Shown here piece by piece: positions 8,750 to 16,791 of a stretch of DNA of 64,000 nt. A model generated the notes under the pieces. The model had not been told where the DNA came from. It did no database searches and saw nothing but the letters and a program-made list of their open reading frames with translations. Position 1 is the first letter of the stretch. Each line of letters opens with the position of its first letter. The DNA comes from G963665185 sp049723905 (lineage in GTDB: Bacteria; Desulfobacterota; Desulfovibrionia; Desulfovibrionales; Desulfovibrionaceae), in NCBI RefSeq assembly GCF_049723905.1, contig NZ_JBJKFD010000001.1, positions 1,736,001 to 1,800,000 of the forward strand, given 5' to 3'. The position numbers and the translations under genes were made by a program.

Positions 8750-9505
8750 TCAATTGAGTGGAATGATGAAAGGCGCGCCTTCGTGGCGCTGCAAGCTCAC
8801 TTGCACACCATAGACCTCGTTGATGATTTCCGGGGTCACGTCATCCTGGGTGCAGGCTGCGAAAATCCTTCCTCCCTTGAGGAACAAAAATTTATCGCAA
8901 TACCGAAGGGCTGTATTGATGTCGTGGATGGTCATAACGGCACTGACGTCATGTTCAACCACCACCCGACGAATAATATTCATAATTTCTATCTGGTTAC
9001 TCAAATCCAGGCTGCTGGTCGGCTCGTCCAGCAAAAGGATATCAGGCTCTTGTACCAGCGCACGGGCAATGCAGACCTTTTGCAACTCTCCCCCGCTCAT
9101 GCTGTCAATATAACGCAGAGACAGTTTTTCCAGGTTCAACCGCTTGATGGCCGCATCCACAATTTTGAGATCGTTTTCAGAAACACGCCACCGAATATGC
9201 GGCCTGCGCCCCATAAGAACGGCGTCAAAAACAGTAATTCGCCCGGCCTCGCTCTTTTGTGCCACATAACCAAAACGACGCGCTATTTCGAACGAGTCCA
9301 AGGAACGTACGTTGGCCTCACCAACCATGACAGCCCCACACGAAGGTGCAAGAATCCCGTTCATGCATTTGAGCAGCGTCGTCTTTCCCACTCCGTTGGG
9401 TCCCATGATTGCGAGCAGTTCCCGAGGAGCAAGATGAAAATTCACCCCTTCCAGAACCGGAGCGCTGTTGTAGCGAAAGGCCAGCTCGTTCACGCACATT
9501 TTCAT
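8750..9505 (-). CDS. ABC transporter ATPase, FecE/BtuD type
   Basis: This 251-residue nucleotide-binding subunit powers the importer formed with the two upstream genes. It shows Walker A GPNGVGKTT (about 35-43), the signature MSGGELQKV (about 135-143) and Walker B ILLLDEPTSSLD (about 155-166), followed by the switch histidine in MTIHDIN. The start codon overlaps the permease stop by four bases (ATGA), which indicates translational coupling. Substrate cannot be read from this subunit. Confidence 0.95.
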   Translation of the reverse strand: MKMCVNELAFRYNSAPVLEGVNFHLAPRELLAIMGPNGVGKTTLLKCMNGILAPSCGAVMVGEANVRSLDSFEIARRFGYVAQKSEAGRITVFDAVLMGRRPHIRWRVSENDLKIVDAAIKRLNLEKLSLRYIDSMSGGELQKVCIARALVQEPDILLLDEPTSSLDLSNQIEIMNIIRRVVVEHDVSAVMTIHDINTALRYCDKFLFLKGGRIFAACTQDDVTPEIINEVYGVQVSLQRHEGAPFIIPLN

Positions 9506-10572
9506 CGGGAGTACCTCGTAAGAATCAGATAAATAAAGACAGGCGCTCCTAAAAATGCAGTAAGGATGGAAACAGGAAGGATATTCGGAGCCAGGATCGT
9601 GCGGGCCACGGTATCCGAGGCAAGAAGCAGCGCGCCCCCGACAATGGCGGTGGCTGGCATGAGGAACCGATGGTCATCGCCAACCACACGGCGGACCATG
9701 TGCGGGCAGATAAGTCCCACAAAGCTGATGATTCCCAAAAAAGAAACCAATACCGAAGTAACGAGTGCGGCGACAACCATGCCCCACAGGCGGACGCTTT
9801 CCACCTTTACCCCCAATCCCTTGGCGGTCTCGTTGCCTGCGTCCATGGCGTTGTAATTCCAACGATTGCACAAAAAATAGATTACAGCCGCAACCGTAAC
9901 TCCCGACATGATGCCAAGCTCCGCCCAATCCGCTCGAGCTGCATCACCAAAGGTCCAAAAGACCATGGCTGCCAGCTGCACGTCGTCAGCAAAATACTGA
10001 AGAAACAATGTTCCCGCGGTAAACAACGCATTCAGAGCGACCCCGGTGAGGATCATAACTTCCGGCGAGGTCCCGCGCATTCGCGCCACCCCGACGATGA
10101 TAAGTGTTGTAAGCATACTGAAAGCGAATGCCACACCTATGGTCATCGAGGGGTTGTTGATAGTGACAGCCCCCACGTTGCTGCTTGCCATAACTCCCGA
10201 GCCGAGAACCATTACGGAAAATGCCGCCCCAAAAGCGGCTGCATGCGTAAGTCCCAAAGTGATTGGGGAACCGAGCGGATTGCGCAATACCGACTGCATT
10301 ACAAGTCCGCTTGCCGAAAGGCCCACGCCTGCAACTATTGCCGCCAGAGCCTGGGGAAGCCGGATATTCCAAATGATGATTTCAAATCGCTTTGATACCT
10401 CGGCTCCCCGAAAGGCATCGAGTACATCCAGGGGCGGAATGTGAACCGCCCCCGTTCCCACGGAATAGATCAGAAGAGCTGCCAGGATAACGGCCGACAA
10501 CACAATGAAAAATGTCTTCCGGCCAACATAACGCATGTACTCGCTTGGGATCTGCCCGTCGTTAAAGTGCAT
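9502..10572 (-). CDS. FecCD-family ABC transporter permease
   Basis: This 356-residue membrane protein has about ten helices. It belongs to the BtuC/FecCD/HmuU fold, used for siderophores, haem, cobalamin and, in MolB of Haemophilus, molybdate or tungstate. Family landmarks include RLPQALAAIVAGVGLSASG (about 73-91), the NPLGSP motif near 102, and GLICPHMVRRVVG near 290. It lies eight bases after the binding-protein gene and overlaps the ATPase. One permease gene suggests a homodimeric channel. Confidence 0.95.
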   Translation of the reverse strand: MHFNDGQIPSEYMRYVGRKTFFIVLSAVILAALLIYSVGTGAVHIPPLDVLDAFRGAEVSKRFEIIIWNIRLPQALAAIVAGVGLSASGLVMQSVLRNPLGSPITLGLTHAAAFGAAFSVMVLGSGVMASSNVGAVTINNPSMTIGVAFAFSMLTTLIIVGVARMRGTSPEVMILTGVALNALFTAGTLFLQYFADDVQLAAMVFWTFGDAARADWAELGIMSGVTVAAVIYFLCNRWNYNAMDAGNETAKGLGVKVESVRLWGMVVAALVTSVLVSFLGIISFVGLICPHMVRRVVGDDHRFLMPATAIVGGALLLASDTVARTILAPNILPVSILTAFLGAPVFIYLILTRYSR

Positions 10573-10580
10573 TCGTCATC

Positions 10581-11705
10581 CTACTTTAACGGAGCGGCCT
10601 GAAAGGCAGGCAGACCAAAGAGTTCATTCATGGCTGCAAACACGGGCTTGCCCACCAGAAAGGTGTATATTTCATCTGCCTTGGTCACCGGATCCACGTC
10701 CTTGAACTGTTCAGGGTACAGGAGTGTTCCTACAAAATAGGCATCGGCCAGAATGGAGCCGAAGTTCTGCGTGTACCAGTTGTACGGCAATACAGTGTAC
10801 ACCCTGCCAGCCTGTACGGCGCTCAAGCCCTGATACACCGGATCTGTCCGAAGCTCGGTAAATGCACATCCATCGCTTTCTATCTGCGTCGTTGAAAGGT
10901 CCACAAACAGGACTTCAGGATCCCATTCCAGCAATTTTTCCTTGGCCACATCGGCATGGCGCAGCTGTTTTTTCCGGCTGGAGTCGCTGGCAACGTTTTT
11001 CGCATTCGTAAACTCGAAAGGAGGATACCCAGGTTCTGTGGACTGAAATCCATGGGGACCACGCATGGCGATTCCGCCCACATAACAGGTCTTTTTCGCC
11101 GACTCAGGCACATTTTTGGTACGCTTCTGAAGATCGTCTATGGCCGACTGCATAAAATCAACAACCGCTTCAGCCCTTTTTTCCGTCCCCAGAATCTGTC
11201 CCATCAAGCGGAGAGAACCGAACAGGTCGTCCCTCCCCCATGTAAGGTTGCCGTACTGCAACACAACGACGGGAATACCGGTTTTCTCCTGCAACTCCAC
11301 CGGGTCAAAACCTCCTGATCCGTAGGTTTTGAAAATGACCTGGGGTTGTGGATTCAGTCCGGCAATAAGCTCCGGGTTATCGGCGCCTCTGAATTGTCCG
11401 AACAAAGGATATTTTTTGAACTGCGGATTTGCCAGGGCATAGGGTCTGGAATCGAAACGGGTGACCCGCTTTTCAATACTGTCCACCCCAACGATGCGAT
11501 CCTGGGCCTGCAGATAGGTCAACAGGCGAAGGCAGCCCGACCCGGAACAAATAACCCGTTGCGGATGTTTCGGCACCTGCACGCTGCGGCCGAGTCCGTC
11601 GGTCACTGTCATCATTTCTGCGCCAGCATGGCAGGGCTGGATGTCGCAAAGGAAGGAGGCGACCAGTACCGTCAGAACGAGCAGAAGCGCGGAGAAGAAT
11701 CTCAT
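10581..11705 (-). CDS. Periplasmic substrate-binding protein of FecB/BtuF type
   Basis: This 374-residue exported protein captures the substrate for the importer. Residues 1-27 form a Sec signal peptide (MRFFSALLLVLTVLVASF, then PCHA, cleavage probably after CHA). The two-lobed PF01497-type domain begins with VTDGLGRSVQVPKHPQRVIC. ATG 11705 is preferred because GAGGG sits five bases upstream; a GTG two codons earlier would overlap that site. The ligand is unknown. The operon partner FmdE makes molybdate, tungstate or another cofactor metal worth testing alongside siderophores and cobalamin. Confidence 0.92.
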   Translation of the reverse strand: MRFFSALLLVLTVLVASFLCDIQPCHAGAEMMTVTDGLGRSVQVPKHPQRVICSGSGCLRLLTYLQAQDRIVGVDSIEKRVTRFDSRPYALANPQFKKYPLFGQFRGADNPELIAGLNPQPQVIFKTYGSGGFDPVELQEKTGIPVVVLQYGNLTWGRDDLFGSLRLMGQILGTEKRAEAVVDFMQSAIDDLQKRTKNVPESAKKTCYVGGIAMRGPHGFQSTEPGYPPFEFTNAKNVASDSSRKKQLRHADVAKEKLLEWDPEVLFVDLSTTQIESDGCAFTELRTDPVYQGLSAVQAGRVYTVLPYNWYTQNFGSILADAYFVGTLLYPEQFKDVDPVTKADEIYTFLVGKPVFAAMNELFGLPAFQAAPLK

Positions 11706-11869
11706 GGACACCCTCGCTTGGGAAATAAGATGTTTGATTTAGATTTCATTAGAGGTATAAAATTTGCATTTTCGTGTCAACAAAGGCACCAAAATCATAC
11801 TATCATCATATGAAAAGATACCATCTGTGGAATTATTAAAACCAACTTGGGATTTTCCATTTGAAGAGA

Positions 11870-12084
11870 GATTGGCAAACGAGCGTTGCCCAATCGAAAA
11901 ACAAAGCTATGGAGCTTCCTAAAAAGGAAGCTGAGGAGGCGGAGCCATCAGGCAACAGCTGGCAGGCTGTCGCACACGCATGGGGAAAGCTGGGTAGGAA
12001 AAATCAGAGCCATAGGGCCCACCGCATTGCTCTCGGACATCGTCCGTAGCTGCCGGGTGCCCTCCAAGGAAGAAGTCCTCTTCC
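11870..12084. ncRNA. Candidate structured RNA segment, unidentified
   Basis: The gap between the importer operon and the first IS copy holds a run of stable hairpins, read on the + strand: 11870-11895 (gattggcaa / ttgcccaatc), 11913-11932 (agcttcc / ggaagct, loop taaaaa), 12034-12046 (cggac / gtccg) inside an outer stem 12014-12063 (aggg-cacc / ggtgccct), and 12068-12084 (ggaaga / tcttcc). No convincing protein is encoded on either strand. The transcribed strand is unknown. On the minus strand it would be a leader of the importer operon; on the + strand it would lead into the IS insertion. It does not match a riboswitch consensus I can recall with confidence. Confidence 0.35.
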
Positions 12085-12114
12085 ATTCAGAAAAGAAGTA
12101 GATAACCAAGCCAT

Positions 12115-12120
12115 TAATTA
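12115..12120. repeat. Target-site duplication, left copy, IS copy 1
   Basis: The six bases TAATTA directly before the IS are repeated directly after it at 13582-13587. The hexamer is itself palindromic. Confidence 0.8.
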
Positions 12121-13581
12121 GTCGGGCCTGAAATATCTCTAGTGGATTGATTTTTATTAACAATTCTCCTTGTACAATGTAGTATTTTCGACCAGAGAAC
12201 GTTGTGAATTCGTATAAAACCGGTCGAAATGATGCAGCGAATGGCGGGAGAATCATGAGGGCAAAACCCAAAAAACAGCCGCAGGGTACGTTCCTTTACC
12301 CAGACCTTCTGGACCAGCTCAATCCGAAGGCTCCGCTCCTTCAATTGGCGAGGAGAATTCCCTGGGGGCGATTCGAGGAGGAGTTCGCCGGACTCTACAG
12401 CGACCAAGGTCGGCCAGCCAAGCCGCCCCGGCTAATGGTCGGGCTGATGCTGCTCAAGCAGTTGGAGAATCTGAGCGACGAACGGGTCGTGGAGGCATGG
12501 ACGCAAAATCCCTACTACCAGGCGTTTTGCGGTATGACCGAGTTCCAGTGGAAGCTGCCTTGCGATCCCACGGATTTGATCTATTTCCGCAAGCGCATTG
12601 GCGAGGACGGGGCACGACTGATTTTCGAGGTCTCCGTGGAACTGCACGGTGATGACGCCAAAGAACGAGAGATCACGGTGGATACCACGGTCCAGGAAAA
12701 GAACGTAACCTTTCCTACCGACCTGAAGCTTTTGACCAAAGTCATCGAGGGCTGCCGTAAGATCGCGGACAGCGAAGGCGTCGGTCTACGCCGCAGCTTC
12801 AAGCGCACGCTCCCCAAGCTTCGGCTGAAACGGATGAAGATGGCCAAAAAGGCGAGGAAGATGCGGACAATGGCTGGTGCCTTGATCCGTGAACTCCGGC
12901 GCAAATTGCCGGGCGAAGCCCTGGGCCGCCACCAGGAGCGACTTGACCTGTACGAGCGGGTCAAGGACCAGAAACGAAGCGACAAGAATAAGGTCTACAG
13001 CCTACACGAACCCGATATTCTCTGCATCTCCAAGGGTAAAGCGCACAAGCAGTACGAGTTCGGGCGCAAGGCGTCCATCGCGGTCACAAAAACTACGGGT
13101 ATCATCGTCGGCGCGATGTCGTTCAACGAGAACGTCTACGACGGCCATACGTTGCCGGATGTCCTCGAACAGTGTTGGGAGGTCACCGGGGTCTGTCCGT
13201 CCATGGCGATCTGCGACCGAGGCTACAGGGGCCTGAATCAGGTCGGTGACACGCAAATCCTCATCCCAAAGCCTCCGAAGAAGAAGGACACACCGTACCA
13301 GCGCCTTATGGCGCGGCTCCGCTTCCGCCGTCGGGCGGCTATCGAGCCGGTGATCGGCCATCTCAAACACGATCACCGCATGGCCCGGAGCTATCTCAAG
13401 GGCGCGGTCGGCGACGCCATTAACTTGTTTATGGCCGCAGCGGCGTTCAACTTCAGGAAGTGGATGCGGAAAATCGGAGAGTTTTTTGCGCTCTTGGCGT
13501 TTCTGCTCCTCGGCAAAGACTCAAGCCGACGGCTGGCGGAAAATGTGGCGTAGAAGCTGAAACGGGTTTTTCAGGCCTGAC
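12121..13581 (+). mobile_element. 1,461-bp IS5-like insertion sequence, copy 1
   Basis: The element has 13-bp terminal inverted repeats with one mismatch (GTCGGGCCTGAAA at the left; GTCAGGCCTGAAA at the right, read inward) and 6-bp duplications TAATTA. The same 1,461 bp recurs at 24224-25684 in the same orientation; all translations I compared agree, so the copies look identical or nearly so. The right end lies in the stop codon of the convergent LysE gene. Family assignment rests on the transposase. Confidence 0.92.
12255..13553 (+). CDS. IS5-like DDE transposase, IS copy 1
   Basis: The 432-residue transposase catalyses cut-and-paste movement of its element. An N-terminal DUF772-like region (RPAKPPRLMVGLMLLKQLE, about 50-68) is followed by a DDE domain. 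Candidate catalytic residues are the first Asp in ITVDTTV (about 143), the second Asp in AICDRGYRG (about 320) and the Glu in AAIEPVIGHLKHDHRM (about 368). The middle carries a lysine- and arginine-rich stretch. ATG 12255 is preferred because GGGAG lies just upstream; an in-frame GTG at 12204 would add 17 residues. The gene appears intact and possibly active. Confidence 0.9.
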   Translation: MRAKPKKQPQGTFLYPDLLDQLNPKAPLLQLARRIPWGRFEEEFAGLYSDQGRPAKPPRLMVGLMLLKQLENLSDERVVEAWTQNPYYQAFCGMTEFQWKLPCDPTDLIYFRKRIGEDGARLIFEVSVELHGDDAKEREITVDTTVQEKNVTFPTDLKLLTKVIEGCRKIADSEGVGLRRSFKRTLPKLRLKRMKMAKKARKMRTMAGALIRELRRKLPGEALGRHQERLDLYERVKDQKRSDKNKVYSLHEPDILCISKGKAHKQYEFGRKASIAVTKTTGIIVGAMSFNENVYDGHTLPDVLEQCWEVTGVCPSMAICDRGYRGLNQVGDTQILIPKPPKKKDTPYQRLMARLRFRRRAAIEPVIGHLKHDHRMARSYLKGAVGDAINLFMAAAAFNFRKWMRKIGEFFALLAFLLLGKDSSRRLAENVA

Positions 13582-14198
13582 TAATTATCAGAAACAGCCA
13601 AAAACGCGCCAAGTCCTATAAAAGCGGTTCCGCTTATACGCCCGCGCCAACGGCTGGCATCCGCACTTTGCATCCAGGCACCGGCCCGATCCACCCCAAG
13701 GGCCACCAAAACCAGAGTCACCGTTCCGGTAAAACAGAAAATAGACCCCATAATGCCCATTTGAAGCGCAAAATTCCCGGCATGATCCGTAAATTGGGGA
13801 AGAAAAGCCAAGAAGAAAAGAGCAACCTTTGGGTTCAGCACATTGATGACCACCCCTTGACGGAAAACTTTTTTCAAAGGAGCCTTGGCCATTTTCTCCA
13901 AAGCAGGAGCATTGCTTTCCCGCAGCGCTTTGATTCCCAGGAAAACCAGATACCCGGCCCCTGCCAGTTTCAGCGCGGTAAAGGCTGTTGCGGAATACAT
14001 GAGCACGGCGGAAAGTCCCAGGACTGCTGCTGTAATGTGCACCAGACACCCGGCTCCAATCGCCAAGGCGGAAACCACGCCGGCAGCCCGTCCCTGCGCT
14101 GCACTCCGAGTTGCCACATAAATCATATCCGGCCCGGGAGTGATGTTGACCACCAAAGCCGCTGCCAGAAAAACCCAAAAATCATGAATTCCGTACAT
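13581..14198 (-). CDS. LysE/RhtB-family amino-acid exporter
   Basis: This 205-residue inner-membrane protein has about six helices. The family signature NITPGPDMIYVATRSAAQGRA lies near residues 17-37. Members export lysine, homoserine, threonine or other amino acids; the substrate here cannot be read. ATG 14198 is chosen because GTGAGG sits five bases upstream; an ATG-type start 11 codons earlier lacks one. The IS at 12121-13581 ends inside the stop codon: the present TAG uses the last IS base, and the pre-insertion sequence would have given TAA at the same codon. The protein is therefore unchanged. Confidence 0.92.
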   Translation of the reverse strand: MYGIHDFWVFLAAALVVNITPGPDMIYVATRSAAQGRAAGVVSALAIGAGCLVHITAAVLGLSAVLMYSATAFTALKLAGAGYLVFLGIKALRESNAPALEKMAKAPLKKVFRQGVVINVLNPKVALFFLAFLPQFTDHAGNFALQMGIMGSIFCFTGTVTLVLVALGVDRAGAWMQSADASRWRGRISGTAFIGLGAFLAVSDN

Positions 14199-14258
14199 GT
14201 ATACCTCACGTCCAAACGCGGGATTATCCACGCAAAGCGTCTCTCTATCCCACCTGTC

Positions 14259-14564
14259 TCAGGGGAGCAATCCCCGCCTCTTCAGGCGGCGAACCTGTCG
14301 ATAATTGGAGAAAACCACGGCAAGGTAAATCGCGACAACCGCGATCATGGCCCAGCGGTTGTCCTCATCTCCCGCCGTTATAAAGATCCAGGCACACACA
14401 ACAGCCACCACAAACTTGGGAACCCACCACAACGCACCCAACTTCATAAGGAGGCGAACAAGCGGATTAAGTTCCCGTCCACCAGCCTTGATGATCTGAT
14501 TGGTGGTAACGATGTCGGGAATCTGGAGAGCGACCAGAGCCACGGCAAGGAGAATATTTACCAT
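14259..14564 (-). CDS. Small membrane protein, DUF5658-like
   Basis: This is a 101-residue protein with about three hydrophobic helices and a conserved-looking D-x-x-T-T-x-x-I-I plus NPLVRLLM segment, reminiscent of the DUF5658 family of unknown function. ATG 14564 (MVNILLAV) is preferred because the helix pattern starts there. An upstream start at 14624 would add 20 residues and leave only 23 bp before the divergent gene. Neither start has a strong ribosome site. Its function is not known. Confidence 0.6.
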   Translation of the reverse strand: MVNILLAVALVALQIPDIVTTNQIIKAGGRELNPLVRLLMKLGALWWVPKFVVAVVCAWIFITAGDEDNRWAMIAVVAIYLAVVFSNYRQVRRLKRRGLLP

Positions 14565-14647
14565 AAAATAGAGATAGCTTGAAATTGATTGAAAAAAAAG
14601 AGGGGACCGCTCTAAATACCTCATGGGAATGGCCGATATAATATATT

Positions 14648-15481
14648 GTGAATATTCAAGGGTATTCTTCGTCCTTTTTCGCGCTTCAGAATTCCCCCTT
14701 TTCTACGGCAGCCAAGGGGGCTTCAGGTGCGTCCCCCCTTTCCGCCAAGATGCAGGTCGCTACGCAGACCGCAGCGGACAAGACCGCAACAGCCCAGACC
14801 TTTGCAAACGAGATGGTCCGCAGGCTGGAACAGAATTCCGTACAGGGCAATTTCAAGGATACAAAAGGAGAAGACGTACAGTTCGACTCGGACGCTGTTG
14901 AACGTTCTACAAACCTCGCCAAATCCCTTACAGACACTACCGACTTTGTCCGCTCGCGGTACGGAGACAAGGCTGCCACGGCTTTTATGGGAATTATAAC
15001 GCAAAGCGTGGGAGACGGTGCTGTCTCCGAGCAGGCTTTGGGAAGAGGCATGCTGAACGCCGTACGTTTTGTTGATCGCAATTTTGGATTTTCTGAAGGT
15101 GACGCCCTCATCAACAACTTGAACGGCAACCTGAATGATGCGGTCAATGAATATTTCGACAATGGGCAGCTCGAAAAAATCTATGCCTCAAAGCCGGGAG
15201 AAAGCTTTTCCCAAAGTGCTCTTGCCGGATTTGCCGTAAAGGTTCAACAACACTACGGCTCCGATGCGTCGGATACCGTAACTAGCCTCATTGAAGAGGC
15301 GCTTAAGGATTCTGAAAATTCTCTTGGTGGGCTCCGTAGCGGCATGAAAAATGCGAAGAGCTGGCTTGAAGAAAAATTCGGCATGGACGCTCAGCAGGAT
15401 GCCGCACTCATGAATGCAGCCACAAGCTCCGAACCCCAGGCTCCGCCGGTTAAGGGCATGTTGTTGAACGCTTCGGTATAG
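14648..15481 (+). CDS. Hypothetical protein, Ala/Ser/Gln-rich, no recognised domain
   Basis: I do not recognise this 277-residue protein. It begins at a GTG; residues 1-45 are Ser/Ala/Thr-rich and low complexity, and the rest looks helical and acidic, with neither signal peptide nor membrane helix. Its N-terminal style (short MNIQGYSSSF, then an Ala/Thr-rich linker) resembles cytoplasmic or secreted proteins exported without cleavage, but that is only an impression. It is divergent from the small membrane protein and convergent with bacterioferritin. The ribosome site is weak, so the start is uncertain. Confidence 0.7.
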   Translation: MNIQGYSSSFFALQNSPFSTAAKGASGASPLSAKMQVATQTAADKTATAQTFANEMVRRLEQNSVQGNFKDTKGEDVQFDSDAVERSTNLAKSLTDTTDFVRSRYGDKAATAFMGIITQSVGDGAVSEQALGRGMLNAVRFVDRNFGFSEGDALINNLNGNLNDAVNEYFDNGQLEKIYASKPGESFSQSALAGFAVKVQQHYGSDASDTVTSLIEEALKDSENSLGGLRSGMKNAKSWLEEKFGMDAQQDAALMNAATSSEPQAPPVKGMLLNASV

Positions 15482-15530
15482 TTTTTAAATACTCCGACTT
15501 TCCCCCGTATACCCTGTATTTTCCTCGAAA

Positions 15531-15564
15531 GCCGAAAGGCCGAACACCTTGTTCGACCTCCGGC
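15531..15564. terminator. Hairpin between convergent genes
   Basis: The imperfect stem gccg-agg-cgaac / gttcg-cct-cggc lies between the hypothetical gene and bfr. There is no clear T-run, so it is a weak bidirectional terminator candidate. Confidence 0.45.
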
Positions 15565-15575
15565 TGTATACCTTA

Positions 15576-16106
15576 TTATTGCTGCCCGGTAATGACAAAA
15601 CCTTGCGGTGCCAGGCCGGTAGACGAAGACGTTCCGGCAATGCGGGAAAGATAGGATTCCCCCAGCTGTTCGATGTGATCCTTGATCGAATCGAAATAGT
15701 TGAAGTGTTCCTGTTCGTCGTTGATGATTTCTTCCAAAAGCTTCACGCTGATTGAATCGCCATTGTCACGACAGACAAGCAGGAACTGGTTGTAGGCATC
15801 CAGGGCATGGTCCTCTTCGTCAGCGTCGTAGGAAAATATCCTGAGGATTTCCTGCCCTTTTTCTATGGGACCAGCCAATTCCGTGGTGGGCATTCCGCCC
15901 AGCTCTGTGACGCGCTCGGCAAAGGCCTCGGCATGGCGCATTTCGTCGATGGCAATAAGCTTCATTTTTGCAGCCAGCTCACCATAATCCATATCATCCA
16001 GACGATAGTGCTGGCTCATATACTGATGAATGGATTGCAACTCCATGGCCCGCGCCTTGTTCAGTACTTCAATAACCTTTTCTTTTCTTTCTTCCTTGGT
16101 AGCCAT
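15576..16106 (-). CDS. bfr: Bacterioferritin
   Basis: This 176-residue ferritin-like protein stores iron in a 24-subunit cage and detoxifies Fe(II) and peroxide. Ferroxidase ligands are recognisable in AMELQSIHQYMSQHY (Glu near residue 18), IAIDEMRHAEAF (Glu and His near 50-54) and EIINDEQEHFNY (near 127-138). The Met in IDEMRHAE corresponds to the axial haem ligand of Bfr, so this is a haem-binding bacterioferritin rather than a plain ferritin. AAGGAG precedes ATG 16106; an upstream in-frame ATG at 16148 would add a non-family extension. Confidence 0.93.
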   Translation of the reverse strand: MATKEERKEKVIEVLNKARAMELQSIHQYMSQHYRLDDMDYGELAAKMKLIAIDEMRHAEAFAERVTELGGMPTTELAGPIEKGQEILRIFSYDADEEDHALDAYNQFLLVCRDNGDSISVKLLEEIINDEQEHFNYFDSIKDHIEQLGESYLSRIAGTSSSTGLAPQGFVITGQQ

Positions 16107-16791
16107 CTCGTTTTCTCCTTGTAAGCGTTGTGATGCCCGAAAGCACAATCAAAACAGGGACTCGTTCCTAACAATCAGGACTTTCTCGATAAAGCTCCGC
16201 GGATAAGTTCATCCTTATGCTCTTTGCATATAGACTACTATAACTTCCAACAGATGGGCAATGCTGTTTCCGCTTACGGCTCTGTGTCCATGCAGAAACC
16301 ACACAAAAACACGGCCCCTCTGTGCCCTCGCCCACCTTCTGGTTGTCGGCCGGACGTACCCCTTCCTTTTGCCTCTCCCGCCTAAACTTCGCTCCCCGAA
16401 AAATTACTTTTTCAGGCCACTCCCCACTCTATCTGCCACACCGTTCTCCAAGAAAAACGCAAGCTCAAGAACAACATAACAAACTGTATTTTATAAATAT
16501 TTACAAAGAATCCAAACGGACGAATTTGACGATCTCCCTTTCCCTCAAAACCTTCAAAAGGCTATCTTAAAAAGAAGGAGAGAGCCAAAGAAGTTTCCCA
16601 TATAAACCGGGGCTATAACCACCCTGCGAAACAACTTCCAAAAACGATCTAACAAGCTTAAATAATGAATTTTTATTTTTTAAATCCAATTCGTTATTTC
16701 GCTTTACAAGCACCCCCCCGATCCCTATACGCTTTCATCCAATTTTCCATGCAAAAATAATTGGCGCATGGACTCATACAGGAGCGAAAAA
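16107..16791. other. 685-bp intergenic region without recognised gene
   Basis: This stretch holds the bfr promoter and leader at its left end and the promoter of the methyltransferase/ATP-grasp gene at its right. The right 300 bases are clearly AT-rich. Short open frames exist at 16261-16479 and 16322-16570, but they are Pro/Ser/Arg-rich, overlap each other and lack ribosome sites. I see no RNA gene or repeat. Confidence 0.5.

Noticed and set aside
11870..12084. c-di-GMP-I (GEMM) riboswitch on the + strand
   Set aside because: ggcaaac and caaagctatgg blocks look similar at first, but the GNRA-capped helix and the gacgcaaagc core are missing, and no gene follows in that direction.
11948..12271. 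A 107-codon minus-strand protein reaching from the IS into the structured segment
   Set aside because: It crosses the IS boundary, has no family likeness and overlaps the hairpins; it is more likely a chance frame.
16261..16570. Two short overlapping + strand frames upstream of the methyltransferase/ATP-grasp gene
   Set aside because: Low-complexity Pro/Ser/Arg composition, no ribosome site and no family likeness.
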